A DNA stretch of 64,000 nt, taken from Frischella perrara. Lineage in GTDB: Bacteria; Pseudomonadota; Gammaproteobacteria; Enterobacterales; Orbaceae. The stretch is from positions 2,628,352 to 2,692,351 of the forward strand of contig NZ_CP009056.1 of the NCBI RefSeq assembly GCF_000807275.1, written 5' to 3'. Position 1 is the first letter of the stretch. Each line of letters opens with the position of its first letter. The position numbers and the translations under genes are program-made. The notes beneath the pieces were generated by a model that was not told where the DNA came from, did not search any database, and saw only the letters and a list, made by a program, of their open reading frames with translations. Below, piece after piece: positions 50,239-60,668 of this stretch.

Positions 50239-51549
50239 TTATATCAAGCCATATAATGTGGCTGAAATTGCAATCAATCCGGTAATTACAATAAAGATAT
50301 TTCGTAATTTGCCTCGATATTGGGCTAATTTAGGCAATTTATGGATAGCATACATAGGTAATAAGAACAATAATATCGCTTGAACAGGGCCACCTAATGA
50401 TTCAATTAATCCTAAAATACTTGGATTAAGCGTCGCAACTAACCAAGTAGTTATAAACATAAAAATAGCAGTAATATTGTTTAGTTGCTTCGTTTTAATG
50501 GTTTTTTGCTTATAACGTAATGTTTTAGACACTATACCATTAAAACCTTCTCTTGCCCCTAAGTAATGACCTAAGAAAGATTTTGACATAGCAACCAATG
50601 CAATTGGTGGTGCAACATATTCAATAATAGGTGAATTAAACCGATTCGCCAAATATGATAATATCGAAATATTTTGTGCTTTTGCCTCCTGTAATTCAGC
50701 CGGTGTTAAACATAATACACAGCTAAATACAAAAAACATCACTGTGGCAACCATCATCACATTACTCGCAGCAATAATTTTACTGCATTTAGGTTCAGCG
50801 TAACGATCACCATATTCTTTACGCTTAGTGACGGCTAATGAAGATATAATCGCGGAATGATTAAAAGAAAAAACCATAACAGGAATGACTAACCATAACG
50901 TGAGCCAAATACTTTGCGTTTGATTAGTAGCGTTACCTGACCATGAAAAATTATCGAATATTGAAGTATTCCATTCCGGAATAAGAAATAATGCAAATGA
51001 CATTAATACAGTTAAGAAAGGAAAAACCAACACTGACATGACTTTTACAATCAAATTCTCACCGAAATGAACAATGGACATTAAAATAGCCAACAGTATA
51101 AAAGATAATAATATTCGTGGAGGTGAAGTCATACCTAATTGATGTACGATAAAACTATCGACAGTATTTGTTACACCAACACTATAGACCAATAAAATTG
51201 GATAAATAGCTAAAAAATAAAGAAAGGTAATACCATCACCAATAGTCCGACCAAAGGCTTGATCAACAACATCAGTAATATCACTATCGTGATCTTTTCC
51301 AGACAGTACAAATCGACATAAGGCCTGATGAGCAAAAAAGGTCATAGGAAAAGCTAATAGTAACATGACAAGCAGTGGAATGAGTCCACCCACGCCGGCA
51401 TTAATTGGCAAAAATAACACACCCGCACCCACAGCCGTGCCATATAAACTTAACATCCAAACAGTATCACTTGATCGCCATTTTGGGAGTGTGTTATTGG
51501 TAAACTGCGATTGATTATCTTCAGTTTGAGTTACAGTTTTATTATTCAT
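50239..51549 (-). CDS. sdaC: Serine transporter of the HAAAP family (SdaC-like)
   Basis: A 436-residue integral inner-membrane protein with about 11 hydrophobic helices, related to the hydroxy/aromatic amino acid permeases. After a hydrophilic N-terminus the first helix reads LYGTAVGAGVLFLPINAG, the unwound substrate/ion-binding motif of the family; FSFNHSAIISSLA occurs mid-protein. Position directly upstream of the serine dehydratase gene supports proton-coupled serine uptake for catabolism. Related threonine transporters cannot be wholly excluded. Confidence 0.88.
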   Translation of the reverse strand: MNNKTVTQTEDNQSQFTNNTLPKWRSSDTVWMLSLYGTAVGAGVLFLPINAGVGGLIPLLVMLLLAFPMTFFAHQALCRFVLSGKDHDSDITDVVDQAFGRTIGDGITFLYFLAIYPILLVYSVGVTNTVDSFIVHQLGMTSPPRILLSFILLAILMSIVHFGENLIVKVMSVLVFPFLTVLMSFALFLIPEWNTSIFDNFSWSGNATNQTQSIWLTLWLVIPVMVFSFNHSAIISSLAVTKRKEYGDRYAEPKCSKIIAASNVMMVATVMFFVFSCVLCLTPAELQEAKAQNISILSYLANRFNSPIIEYVAPPIALVAMSKSFLGHYLGAREGFNGIVSKTLRYKQKTIKTKQLNNITAIFMFITTWLVATLNPSILGLIESLGGPVQAILLFLLPMYAIHKLPKLAQYRGKLRNIFIVITGLIAISATLYGLI

Positions 51550-51990
51550 AATTGTATTGATTTGTTAATTATCCTACTTTTTAAAAGGTTAAAAATAATA
51601 GCAAAAATAACCTTTTCTGACGTTAATTTTTTACAAAAAAAATTGATTATTAATCAAAATTTTATAAAACACTATTGCTAAATTTATTTTTGATTGTCTT
51701 ATTTTAATCTAGAGTAATCAGCTAGTATGTTATTTTTTAAATTAAATCAATTTTTTGCATCATGATAGAGATACCATACTACAACTGTACTGCGGTAATA
51801 CTTACTATCATAAGCCATATACCAACATTTCAGGTTTATTTTATTCTTATTGACTATGATATGAGTTTACACTTAATCTTTTAGCATTAAAAAAATCGCA
51901 ATAAAATTGCTTTAGTGTTGCGTTAGCTACTGCTAAACTAGCTAACATTTTATTAAATTAATAAGTCAATTATTTTTGTGGGACAAATTC
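51550..51990. other. Divergent promoter region between sdaC and proS
   Basis: About 440 nt, AT-rich, between divergently transcribed genes; it must carry both promoters, though I cannot assign them firmly. At 51922-51946 an inverted repeat GTTAGCTA / TAGCTAAC with a 9-nt loop lies about 45 nt before the proS ATG and could form a hairpin in the proS leader. No gene seen. Confidence 0.55.
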
Positions 51991-53703
51991 ATGCGAACCA
52001 GTAAATATCTACTTTCTACGTTAAAAGAAACCCCAGCTGATGCTGAAGTGATTAGTCATCAATTAATGTTACGCGCCGGTATGATCCGTAAAGTTGCTTC
52101 CGGTTTATATACTTGGCTTCCCACTGGTTACCGTGTATTAAAAAAAGTTGAACAAATTGTCCGTGAAGAGATGAATAAAATCGGCGCTATCGAAGTATTA
52201 ATGCCAGTTGTGCAACCAGCCGATATTTGGCAAGAAAGTGGTCGATGGGAGCAATATGGTCCAGAATTATTACGTATCAAAGATCGAGGTAATCGTGATT
52301 TTGTTTTAGGTCCAACTCATGAGGAAGTTATAACCGATTTAATCCGAAATGAAGTCAGTTCATACAAACAACTTCCGCTTAATTTTTATCAAATTCAGAC
52401 TAAATTCCGTGATGAAGTTCGACCACGTTTTGGCGTTATGCGTTCACGTGAGTTTATCATGAAAGATGCTTATTCATTCCATACTTCACAAGAATCTTTA
52501 CAAGCAACGTATGATGATATGTATGCAGCTTACAGCGCTATTTTTAGCCGTATTGGACTAGATTTTCGTGCTGTCCGTGCTGATACAGGTTCAATTGGTG
52601 GTAGTTCTTCTCATGAATTTCAGGTTCTCGCGGATAGTGGTGAAGATGATATTGTTTTTTCTACCGAATCTGATTACGCGGCAAATATCGAAATGGCTGA
52701 AGCATTAGCGCCTACCGCAATATTAGAGGCAGCGACCGAAGCCATGAAATTAATTGATACACCAAATGCAAAAACAATTGATGAACTTGTGACTCAATTT
52801 GATTTAGCGATTGAAAAAACAGTTAAAACATTAATTGTTAAAGCAAGTAAAGAGAGTGGGCATGAGTTTGTTGCATTATTAGTACGCGGTGATCACACCT
52901 TAAATGAAATAAAAGCTGAAAAACTAGATATTGTTGCTTCACCATTAGAATTTGCCAGTGAAGAAGAGATTCGTTCTGCTATTGGTGCAGGTCCTGGATC
53001 ATTAGGTCCTGTCAATTTAACATTACCTATTATTATTGACCGTGAAGTGGCTGTTTTAAGCGATTTTTCTGCTGGCGCCAATATTGATGGTAAGCACTAT
53101 TTTAATATTAACTGGCAGCGTGATGTTGCATTGCCACGTGTCGCCGATATTCGTAATGTGGTGGAAGGTGATTTGAGTCCAGATGGCAAGGGCACACTTT
53201 TAATTAAACGTGGTATTGAAGTCGGACATATATTCCAATTGGGTACAAAATACTCTCAAGCTATGAATGCTACAGTACAAGGTGAAGATGGTCAAAACCA
53301 TGTCATGATTATGGGTTGTTACGGAATTGGCGTTAGTCGCATTGTTGCCGCGGCTATTGAACAACGTCATGATGATCGAGGGATTATATGGCCAGAAGCG
53401 ATTGCGCCATTCACTGTTGCGATTATTCCAATGAATATGCATAAATCAGTACAAGTACAACAAACAGCTGAAAAGCTGTATGCTGAACTACAAGATCTGG
53501 GTATTGAGGTTTTATTTGATGATCGTAAAGAACGCCCTGGCGTTATGTTTGCTGATGCAGAATTAATTGGTATTCCACATACTATCGTAATTGGCGAGCG
53601 AAACTTAACCAATGGCGAAGTAGAATATAAGCATCGTGCTAGTGGTATAAAAGAAATGATTAAAATTGAGAACCTGATTGATTTTATTAAAAATAAAATG
53701 TAA
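51991..53703 (+). CDS. proS: Prolyl-tRNA synthetase
   Basis: A class II aminoacyl-tRNA synthetase of the bacterial type, 570 residues from the ATG at 51991 ([22 protein letters not shown]). Class II motif 2 is seen in [26 protein letters not shown], and motif 3 in [14 protein letters not shown]. Between them lies the INS editing domain (about residues 225-400) that clears Ala-tRNA(Pro). C-terminal anticodon-binding domain from about 470. A bidirectional terminator follows. Confidence 0.98.
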   Translation: MRTSKYLLSTLKETPADAEVISHQLMLRAGMIRKVASGLYTWLPTGYRVLKKVEQIVREEMNKIGAIEVLMPVVQPADIWQESGRWEQYGPELLRIKDRGNRDFVLGPTHEEVITDLIRNEVSSYKQLPLNFYQIQTKFRDEVRPRFGVMRSREFIMKDAYSFHTSQESLQATYDDMYAAYSAIFSRIGLDFRAVRADTGSIGGSSSHEFQVLADSGEDDIVFSTESDYAANIEMAEALAPTAILEAATEAMKLIDTPNAKTIDELVTQFDLAIEKTVKTLIVKASKESGHEFVALLVRGDHTLNEIKAEKLDIVASPLEFASEEEIRSAIGAGPGSLGPVNLTLPIIIDREVAVLSDFSAGANIDGKHYFNINWQRDVALPRVADIRNVVEGDLSPDGKGTLLIKRGIEVGHIFQLGTKYSQAMNATVQGEDGQNHVMIMGCYGIGVSRIVAAAIEQRHDDRGIIWPEAIAPFTVAIIPMNMHKSVQVQQTAEKLYAELQDLGIEVLFDDRKERPGVMFADAELIGIPHTIVIGERNLTNGEVEYKHRASGIKEMIKIENLIDFIKNKM

Positions 53704-53711
53704 CCAGATTC

Positions 53712-53738
53712 AAAAGTGGGCAATCAAGCCCACTTTTT
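53712..53738. terminator. Bidirectional terminator between proS and def
   Basis: AAAAGTGGGC (53712-53721) and GCCCACTTTT (53728-53737) form a perfect 10-bp stem with loop AATCAA, flanked by A's and T's on the proper sides, between two convergent genes. Serves both strands. Confidence 0.92.
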
Positions 53739-53752
53739 ACAAATATAAAAAC

Positions 53753-54262
53753 TTAATTTTTTGAATTTAGCCGCGCTAATTTCTTCATTTTTTGCTCAAT
53801 ACGTTGACGCTTTAATGGTGATAAATAGTCAACAAAGAGTTTGCCTATTAAATGATCCATTTCATGTTGAATACAAATGGCTAGGATTCCATCAGCATCA
53901 ATTTCATAAAATTCCCCATGACGGTTAAGGGCTTTAATTTTGATTTTTTCTGCTCTTGGTACAAATCCACGACATTCAGGCACTGATAAACAACCTTCTT
54001 CAATTCCAGTTTCACCCTCTTTACTGATTACTTCTGGATTAATAATGACATATAAGTCGTCACGATTCTCTGATACATCAATAACAATAATCCGTTGATG
54101 GATATCAACTTGAGTTGCTGCCAAGCCAATTCCTTCTTGCTCATACATGGTCTGAGTCATATCGTCGATTATTCGTTGTGTTTCATCTGTAATCACTTCA
54201 ACAGGTTTTGCTACTTTGCGTAGTCTTTCATCAGGAAAACGTAATACCGGTAATATAGCCAT
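53753..54262 (-). CDS. def: Peptide deformylase
   Basis: A metalloenzyme that removes the formyl group from nascent proteins at the ribosome exit. 169 residues. The three motifs are intact: [17 protein letters not shown] (metal-binding Cys) and QHEMDHLIG (two metal-binding His and catalytic Glu). It is divergent from dprA, as in E. coli, but fmt, its usual operon partner, does not follow; proS lies there instead. Confidence 0.98.
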   Translation of the reverse strand: MAILPVLRFPDERLRKVAKPVEVITDETQRIIDDMTQTMYEQEGIGLAATQVDIHQRIIVIDVSENRDDLYVIINPEVISKEGETGIEEGCLSVPECRGFVPRAEKIKIKALNRHGEFYEIDADGILAICIQHEMDHLIGKLFVDYLSPLKRQRIEQKMKKLARLNSKN

Positions 54263-54370
54263 AAATTTTTCGATTTGCCTCTCACTCTAAATTTTTTAAA
54301 TTCTCCATAGTTTAAACACTATTTAAACTAATGAATAGTCTATTAATTTCTATTAATTAAATTATGTTTT

Positions 54371-55450
54371 ATGAATAAATATGAATTATTGATTCGTTTT
54401 TCAATGTTATCTCATAAAAAACCATCAAAACTAATCAGGTATCTACAAAATTCATCTGATAATATAGATGAACAGTTTGTATTCCAACACTGTCAATTAA
54501 GTAAAGAACAAATCAGCCAATTTTATCAATTTGATATAAAATCAATCTTGGAATGGTTAAATCAGGATAATCATTATCTTATTAGCTGGGATGATCCATT
54601 ATATCCTGAACAATTAAAATTCATCAGCAGTGCGCCTCTCTGTTTATTTGTTATTGGTAATCCAGCGCTTTTAATTTCTCCTCAAATAGCCATGGTTGGT
54701 AGTCGCCAATTTACTGATTATGGCGCACAGTGGGGGCGTTATTTTGCTGGCGAATTAGCCATTAATGGGCTAACTATTACTAGTGGATTAGCATTAGGCA
54801 TTGATGCAATTAGTCATCGTGGTGCACTAGATGTAAAAGGTAAAACCATTGCTGTTTTAGCTAGTGGATTAAATTATATTACACCAAAAACAAATTCTTA
54901 TTTAGCCCAAGCTATTTTAGCCAATGATGGCGCTATTATTTCTGAATTTTTACCAACCATTAAGGCTAGAGCGGAATATTATCCAAGACGAAATCGCATT
55001 ATTAGTGGTTTGAGTTTAGGTACTTTTGTCGTTGAGGCTACGTGTAATAGTGGCTCATTGATAACGGCGCGTTATGCATTAGAACAAAATAGAGATGTGT
55101 TTGCTCTACCCGGCATTATCGATCATAGTAATAGTAATGGTACTCATTGGCTAATAAAACAGGGTGCTTATTTAGTGACGGAACCCAATGATATTTTAGA
55201 ACATTATACACATCAATTAAGTTGGATACGAAAACAGAGTATAAGCACTACAACTGAGAACTCATCATTATTGCATAGCAATATTTTAGCGGTAATTAAT
55301 CATCATGCTCTGCCCATTGATATTATTGCCGATAAAATTAAAGAACCCGTTGCTGAAGTAGCAATAAAATTGCTTGAGTTAGAACTTGAAGGCTTAGTGA
55401 AAGCGGTTACTGGTGGTTATATAAGAAATCATAGTTTATCTATTGATTAA
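54371..55450 (+). CDS. dprA: DNA-processing protein DprA (Smf)
   Basis: Binds incoming single-stranded DNA during natural transformation and loads RecA. 359 residues. An N-terminal helical region precedes the Rossmann-like core with VGSRQFTDYGA, TSGLALGIDAISHRGAL, YYPRRNRIISGLS and EATCNSGSLITARYA; a small winged-helix domain ends the protein (about 300-355). Start ATG at 54371, divergent from def. Because of this gene's wide spread it does not by itself prove competence. Confidence 0.95.
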   Translation: MNKYELLIRFSMLSHKKPSKLIRYLQNSSDNIDEQFVFQHCQLSKEQISQFYQFDIKSILEWLNQDNHYLISWDDPLYPEQLKFISSAPLCLFVIGNPALLISPQIAMVGSRQFTDYGAQWGRYFAGELAINGLTITSGLALGIDAISHRGALDVKGKTIAVLASGLNYITPKTNSYLAQAILANDGAIISEFLPTIKARAEYYPRRNRIISGLSLGTFVVEATCNSGSLITARYALEQNRDVFALPGIIDHSNSNGTHWLIKQGAYLVTEPNDILEHYTHQLSWIRKQSISTTTENSSLLHSNILAVINHHALPIDIIADKIKEPVAEVAIKLLELELEGLVKAVTGGYIRNHSLSID

Positions 55451-55551
55451 GTCTGTATTTCTACATCAATATTTTTTATTTACCTTGATTGATTAAGATC
55501 ACTTAGCTTAAAATAAATAATTATTTATCCTCTGACTTATTATAATAAATT

Positions 55552-56112
55552 ATGAGCGCACTCACATTGATACAATCTTGCCAATATCTTAAAGATGGCA
55601 AAGTGATAGCTTATCCCACAGAGGCTGTATTCGGTTTAGGTTGCGATCCAGATAATCAACAGGCTGTTTTACAACTGTTAGCCCTTAAAAAACGCCCAAT
55701 AGAAAAGGGGTTGATATTAATTGCCGCCAATTTAAAACAATTGGAACCGTATTTTGATAAATTATCTTTAACTCAAAAACAAATTGAGTTAATTAATCAA
55801 CCAAGAGATTTAGCCACAACATGGCTTGTTAAGAAAAATATAAATACACCGACATGGTTAACAGGCCAATTTGATTCAATCGCTATTCGAATTAGTCATC
55901 ATCCTTTAGTTAAAGAACTATGTTTAGCTTTTACCAAACCCTTAGTCTCGACAAGTGCTAATTTATCTGGTCAGCCTCCTTGTCGAACTTTGGCTGAGAT
56001 CGCAATCCAATTTGGTGAACAATTCCCAGTTCTAAAAGGTGAAACAGGAAAACAACGGAATCCTTCACAAATCCGTGATATTATGACCGGCAGCATTATT
56101 CGACAAGGATAA
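55552..56112 (+). CDS. tsaC: Threonylcarbamoyl-AMP synthase (YrdC/TsaC)
   Basis: Makes threonylcarbamoyl-AMP for the t6A modification at position 37 of ANN-decoding tRNAs. 186 residues of the SUA5/YrdC fold without the C-terminal Sua5 domain, so TsaC type. Recognisable motifs: IAYPTEAVFGLGCDPDN, LKKRPIEKGLILIA, and PLVSTSANLSGQPPC. In E. coli the same gene follows the dprA region. Its stop is immediately followed by the TTG start of anmK, so the two are probably coupled. Confidence 0.95.
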   Translation: MSALTLIQSCQYLKDGKVIAYPTEAVFGLGCDPDNQQAVLQLLALKKRPIEKGLILIAANLKQLEPYFDKLSLTQKQIELINQPRDLATTWLVKKNINTPTWLTGQFDSIAIRISHHPLVKELCLAFTKPLVSTSANLSGQPPCRTLAEIAIQFGEQFPVLKGETGKQRNPSQIRDIMTGSIIRQG

Positions 56113-56117
56113 ATCCA

Positions 56118-57233
56118 TTGCAAAATTCACTTTATATTGGTGTTATGTCGGGAACGAGTTTAGATGGAATTGATATCGCATTAGTTGATATTACTGATGA
56201 TAACATTACATTTATTGCCGGTGAATGTTACCCATTCCCAAACGAAGTAAAAATGGCATTATGGCAATTATGTCAACAATCATCGTGTACCTTATTACAA
56301 TTGGGTGAGCTTGACCATCGTTTAGGGCAGTTATATGCCGATAGTATAAATAATTTTATAAATAAATATCATTTGGATAGCCAAAAAATTGGTGCTATTG
56401 GTTGTCATGGACAAACAATTTATCATTCCCCGAATGGTGAATACCCTTTTACAATGCAAATAGGTGATGCCAACATCATTGCAGCAAAAACTGGCATTAC
56501 TACAGTTGCAGATTTACGTCGCAAAGATATGGCATATGGCGGGCAAGGTGCACCTTTAGTACCCGCATTTCATCAAGCAATATTTAGTGCTCCAGATAAA
56601 AATCGTATTATTTTAAATATTGGTGGAATAAGCAATATCACCGTATTATCACCCAATCAACCTATCATTGGATTTGATACTGGACCGGGTAATGTATTGC
56701 TTGATAGTTGGATAATGAGGCATTTAAATCAACCCTATGATAAAGATGCACAATGGGCTAAAACTGGAATAATCAATCAATCTCTTTTACAGCATTTATT
56801 AAATGAACCTTACTTTCACATGCCTTATCCAAAGAGTACAGGTCGAGAATTATTTAATATTGACTGGTTATTAAAGAAACTGATAAATTACACGCCTGCA
56901 CCAAAAGATGTACAAGCAACTTTAGTCGAGCTGACAGTAAATGCGACAATTCAAGCTATAAATAAACAATTAACATTATCCGATAACTTGCCAAATGAAT
57001 TATTAATTTGTGGTGGCGGTGCTAAAAACCCACTTATTATTGAGCGTTTTAGTAAATTGTTAGAAGACTGGTCAGTACTTACAACCGATCAATTAAATAT
57101 TGATAGTAGCTTCATAGAAGCTATGGCTTTTGCGTGGCTAGCATATTGTCGAATACATAATTTGCCAAGTAATATAACAACAGTAACGGGAGCGACTAAA
57201 GCTATCAGCTTAGGCGTGATATACCCAAATTAA
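56118..57233 (+). CDS. anmK: Anhydro-N-acetylmuramic acid kinase
   Basis: Phosphorylates 1,6-anhydroMurNAc released from peptidoglycan so it can be recycled. 371 residues from a TTG start, supported by AAGGA 8 nt upstream inside the end of tsaC. Actin-like ATPase fold with GVMSGTSLDGIDIALVDI at the N-terminus, IGCHGQTIYHSP, FDTGPGNVLLDSW and a C-terminal CGGGAKNP phosphate loop. Cotranscribed with tsaC and the DUF805 gene. Confidence 0.96.
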   Translation: MQNSLYIGVMSGTSLDGIDIALVDITDDNITFIAGECYPFPNEVKMALWQLCQQSSCTLLQLGELDHRLGQLYADSINNFINKYHLDSQKIGAIGCHGQTIYHSPNGEYPFTMQIGDANIIAAKTGITTVADLRRKDMAYGGQGAPLVPAFHQAIFSAPDKNRIILNIGGISNITVLSPNQPIIGFDTGPGNVLLDSWIMRHLNQPYDKDAQWAKTGIINQSLLQHLLNEPYFHMPYPKSTGRELFNIDWLLKKLINYTPAPKDVQATLVELTVNATIQAINKQLTLSDNLPNELLICGGGAKNPLIIERFSKLLEDWSVLTTDQLNIDSSFIEAMAFAWLAYCRIHNLPSNITTVTGATKAISLGVIYPN

Positions 57234-57250
57234 AAAAAGGAGATAATTCA

Positions 57251-57646
57251 ATGAAAGAAAAAATACTTAATTCATATGTTTTCAACGTAATGCTACATGG
57301 TTACAAAAATATTTTTTGTTATACAGGGCGTGAAAGTCAAGTTGCATTTCGTTGTTTTGTTCTAATCAATTCTCTATTATTTATTGTAGCCATTATTTTA
57401 GGCGCATTACTTAGTAATGTGCTTGGATTTTTAGGGGAGATGGTGTGCATTGTCATTTTGGCAGGATATTTCTTATCCACATTATCATTTAATGTTCGTC
57501 GCTTACATGATGCTGGATATTCTGGGTTGTTATGCTTACTATATCTTGTCGCTATATTAATCGTATGGATTGTTTCAGCATGCTTACCATCAACACCCGG
57601 TCCTAATCAGTATGGTAAACAAGCAAATAAAATTATAGAAGAATAA
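57251..57646 (+). CDS. DUF805 small membrane protein
   Basis: 131 residues, three to four membrane helices, with the family hallmark RRLHDAGYSGL (about residues 77-87) and a P-G-PN-YG motif near the end (TPGPNQYG). DUF805 proteins (YhaH/YhaI group) have no established role. A strong AAGGAG site 9 nt before the ATG and a 17-nt gap from anmK suggest cotranscription. A long hairpin follows. Confidence 0.9.
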   Translation: MKEKILNSYVFNVMLHGYKNIFCYTGRESQVAFRCFVLINSLLFIVAIILGALLSNVLGFLGEMVCIVILAGYFLSTLSFNVRRLHDAGYSGLLCLLYLVAILIVWIVSACLPSTPGPNQYGKQANKIIEE

Positions 57647-57662
57647 ATCTATTTTTCTTTTA

Positions 57663-57703
57663 ATTGTTAATCGTGTTATTTGATTGCCTACACGATTAAC
57701 AAT
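57663..57703. terminator. Long hairpin between convergent genes
   Basis: ATTGTTAATCGTGT (57663-57676) and ACACGATTAACAAT (57690-57703) form a perfect 14-bp stem with a 13-nt loop, between the DUF805 gene and the HAD phosphatase gene. No clear U-tract on either side, but its placement suits a bidirectional terminator. Confidence 0.7.
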
Positions 57704-57710
57704 ATTACAA

Positions 57711-58490
57711 TTAAATGAGTCCTAACTGTTGTAAACCCTTAGCTATACCATCATGGTTATTATCAGCAGTAATCAATTGAGCAAGCTCTTTCAAAGGAGC
57801 GACCGCATTAGCCATCGCTATTGGGTGATCTACCATTTCAAACATTTCAATGTCGTTTAATCCATCACCAAACGCATAGGTAGGAATACCATACAAATTG
57901 GCATTTTGTAGAAGTTTATCAATACCAAATGCTTTTGAGCCTCCAGTATTAAATATATCAACACAATATGGTGTATTTCGTATGAAGGTGAGTTCAGGGA
58001 AAAAATCTTGATAGATCTGTTCTCCATTTTCACAGAGCAAGAGTAGCATCTGAATTGGCTTATGATGATGAATTTTATCATCAACCTGAGGAATAGCTTG
58101 CTTCAAATAATCATAAAATTTTTTCGCTGCTTCTCCAGATTGAGAAATTCGCATCAAGTGATCATTATAAAAAGCTAATGGAATACCAGTATGAGAACGA
58201 GAAAACTCTAGCATACGATCAATAATCTGAGGATCAATATTATTAGTAAAAATTGATTTGCCTTGATAAATTACTGACTGCCCATTCATGCCAACAATAG
58301 AATCAATACCTGTTCTATGCATTATATGTTTGACTTCAAATGCGGATCTGCCGGTCGCCATAATGGGTATGATATGATTAGCACGTAATTTATCTAAAGC
58401 TGCCACAGTACTATCAGCCACTTGAATATCACTAGTTAGTAATGTCCCATCTAAATCAAAAAAGACGATCGCTTTCGGTTTATTATTCAT
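57711..58490 (-). CDS. Cof-type HAD-IIB family phosphatase
   Basis: A 259-residue haloacid dehalogenase-fold hydrolase. Motif I FFDLDGTLLTSD carries the nucleophile aspartate, motif II is MATGRS, the conserved lysine lies in GGSKAFGIDKLL, and motif IV is FGDGLNDIEMFE. The type IIB cap lies between motifs II and III. Enzymes of this kind dephosphorylate sugar phosphates, FMN or PLP; the substrate cannot be told from sequence. It starts 17 nt after hda and is probably cotranscribed with it. Confidence 0.9.
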   Translation of the reverse strand: MNNKPKAIVFFDLDGTLLTSDIQVADSTVAALDKLRANHIIPIMATGRSAFEVKHIMHRTGIDSIVGMNGQSVIYQGKSIFTNNIDPQIIDRMLEFSRSHTGIPLAFYNDHLMRISQSGEAAKKFYDYLKQAIPQVDDKIHHHKPIQMLLLLCENGEQIYQDFFPELTFIRNTPYCVDIFNTGGSKAFGIDKLLQNANLYGIPTYAFGDGLNDIEMFEMVDHPIAMANAVAPLKELAQLITADNNHDGIAKGLQQLGLI

Positions 58491-58507
58491 TAAGCCACCC
58501 TGTTTTG

Positions 58508-59206
58508 TTATAAATTAAAGACTGTTTTTATAAAAGGAATAGTTAATTTTCTTTGTTCAGCGATAGTGGCTTTATCTAATTTATTTAGCATATCAAATAA
58601 AGATCGCATATCACGCTCAACCCTTTTTAGGAGAAATAACCCAACCTCAGTTGATAAATCAAAACCACGTAATTTAGCACGTAATTGTAGCGCACTTAAT
58701 TTATCTTCATCAGTTAGCTCTTTCAACTGATAGACTTGTCCCCATTCCAAACGTGAAGCTAAATCAGGAAGATTAAAAGGAATTTGTTTAGGCGAGTTAT
58801 TACCTGTGATTAATAACTTAGCTTGAGAATTTTCTAATAAGCGATTAAACAGATCAAATATTGCCTCTTCCCATTGCAGATAACCTGCTATCTGATCGAT
58901 ATTATCTAAGCAAACCAAATCATAATTTTCAAGACCAAATAAAATATCTGGAGTTAATAATAAATGCTGTTCAAGTGGAATGTAACTGATTAACTTATTT
59001 GAAAGTGATAAATCATGGCAAGCAGCGTGTAACAAATGTGTTCTACCAGATGATGCATTTGCCCAGAAATAGAGACAGTGGAAGCCTGATTTATTTAAAA
59101 CCGCTCTTAAATTATTGATTAATAACTCATTATAACCGGTATAAAAACTAGCAAACGTTTCCGTATCCGGTAATGAAACAGGTAACACCAACTGATGGGA
59201 ATTAAT
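58508..59206 (-). CDS. hda: DnaA regulatory inactivator Hda, probable ATT start
   Basis: Works with the DNA-loaded clamp to stimulate ATP hydrolysis by DnaA, preventing re-initiation. AAA+ fold with CLYFWANASSGRTHLLHAACHDL (Walker A variant), LVCLDNI (Walker B), NLPDLASRLEWG and LLKRVERDMRSL. No ATG lies near the N-terminus. The ATT at 59206 has GTGAGG 8 nt upstream and yields xNSHQLVLPVSLPDTETF, which aligns with the E. coli Hda start MNTPAQLSLP. TTG at 59191 and GTG at 59188 are alternatives but cut into the clamp-binding segment QLVLP. E. coli hda is itself known for a rare non-AUG (CTG) start. Operon context upp-uraA-hda matches E. coli. Confidence 0.9.
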   Translation of the reverse strand: MNSHQLVLPVSLPDTETFASFYTGYNELLINNLRAVLNKSGFHCLYFWANASSGRTHLLHAACHDLSLSNKLISYIPLEQHLLLTPDILFGLENYDLVCLDNIDQIAGYLQWEEAIFDLFNRLLENSQAKLLITGNNSPKQIPFNLPDLASRLEWGQVYQLKELTDEDKLSALQLRAKLRGFDLSTEVGLFLLKRVERDMRSLFDMLNKLDKATIAEQRKLTIPFIKTVFNL

Positions 59207-59392
59207 TGTTAATACCTCACTCTATTTTATGACCCATGTAGTATAAATTCTGAAACCTAAAAAGCAATATCATTACAAAAAAGAAAAATTTTCTTAGATT
59301 AATTATTTTAATAGTTAAAATAAATAGTCAAACTTATTAAATAAGTTACGAAAATCTAGCTAAGATAATTTTTTACCTTAGCCATAGATTTT

Positions 59393-60631
59393 TTAGTTAC
59401 GAGGTAAAATGAGATTTAATATTATAGCTACAATACCACATAGACTAATACCTTGTAGTACATAATTGCCAAAATCAAATAACATCCCACCAATACCAAA
59501 CACCAATACTAAAGCTGTTATACACATATTGCGTGATATAGAGAGGTCAACCTTATTTTTAATTAAGATATTCACTCCCACAGAAGCAATTGAACCAAAC
59601 AATAATACCATAATCCCCCCCATTACAACGGTCGGAATAGATGATAAAAAGGCGCCAACTTTACCGACAAATGACATAATAATGGCCCAAATAGCGGCCC
59701 ATGTCATAATTCTTGTTTTAAAATTACGCGTTAATGTTACAGCACCAATAACCTCTGCATAGGTAATACAAGGTGGTCCACCTAAGAAACCCGCCGCTGA
59801 AGTAGCTAAACCATCACCCCATAACGTTTTATGTAATCCCGGATTTTTAGTGTAATCTTTACCTGTCACACTACCTATTGCCATAATATCACCAACATGT
59901 TCAATGGTTGGTGCTATAACAATGGGAATCATATACAGAACAGCCTGCCATTTAAATGATGGAAAAGTAAAATCAGGTATTGAAAACCAAGGGGCTTTAA
60001 TAACAGGAGTAAAATCAACTAAACCAAACCAACATGAAAGTGCATAGCCAACAATAATACCCGATATAATAGGAACTAATTTAACAAATCCTTTAGCCCG
60101 TATGGCTACAACTAAAGTCGTGATTAAAGAAGCCATTGAAATAATAATTAATTGATATTTTGGTAAATTAGTTTCGATACTATTACCCATTGCCATATTC
60201 ACTGCAACCGGCGCTAATGATAAACCAATGACCATAATAATCGGTCCTGTTACAACGGGCGGTAAAATACGTTCAATAATATTAGTACCATTAATTTTAA
60301 CTAAAAAGGCAAAAAACATAAAAACTAAACCTGCTGCAACTACTCCGCCTAAAGTAGCAGGAATACCCCATTGTGCTACACCATAAGAAATAGGTGCAAT
60401 AAAAGCAAATGAGGAGGCTAAAAATACAGGCACTTTACCACGTGTAGTAATTTGAAATAGTAGCGTACCTACGCCAGCTGTAAATAAAGCAACATTAGGA
60501 TTAAGTCCTGTTAATAGGGGCACTAAAACTAAAGCGCCAAATGCCACAAATAACATTTGTGCCCCCGTAACAATATCTAGCCAACTAGGCTTAATTTGAT
60601 CAGATGCTTGAGATGTTTGGTTAGTTACCAT
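59393..60631 (-). CDS. uraA: Uracil permease (NCS2 family)
   Basis: A proton-coupled uracil importer, 412 residues, with about 14 hydrophobic segments. The family motif region is VGDIMAIGSVTGKDY followed by GLATSAAGFLGGPPCITYAEVIGAVTLTRNF; the glutamates that bind uracil in E. coli UraA correspond to those in TIEHVGD and TYAEVIG. It follows upp, with an intrinsic terminator between them, and precedes hda. Confidence 0.95.
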   Translation of the reverse strand: MVTNQTSQASDQIKPSWLDIVTGAQMLFVAFGALVLVPLLTGLNPNVALFTAGVGTLLFQITTRGKVPVFLASSFAFIAPISYGVAQWGIPATLGGVVAAGLVFMFFAFLVKINGTNIIERILPPVVTGPIIMVIGLSLAPVAVNMAMGNSIETNLPKYQLIIISMASLITTLVVAIRAKGFVKLVPIISGIIVGYALSCWFGLVDFTPVIKAPWFSIPDFTFPSFKWQAVLYMIPIVIAPTIEHVGDIMAIGSVTGKDYTKNPGLHKTLWGDGLATSAAGFLGGPPCITYAEVIGAVTLTRNFKTRIMTWAAIWAIIMSFVGKVGAFLSSIPTVVMGGIMVLLFGSIASVGVNILIKNKVDLSISRNMCITALVLVFGIGGMLFDFGNYVLQGISLCGIVAIILNLILPRN

Positions 60632-60668
60632 ATTTAACGTTCCTTCTTATTAAATAACAGGTATAAAA

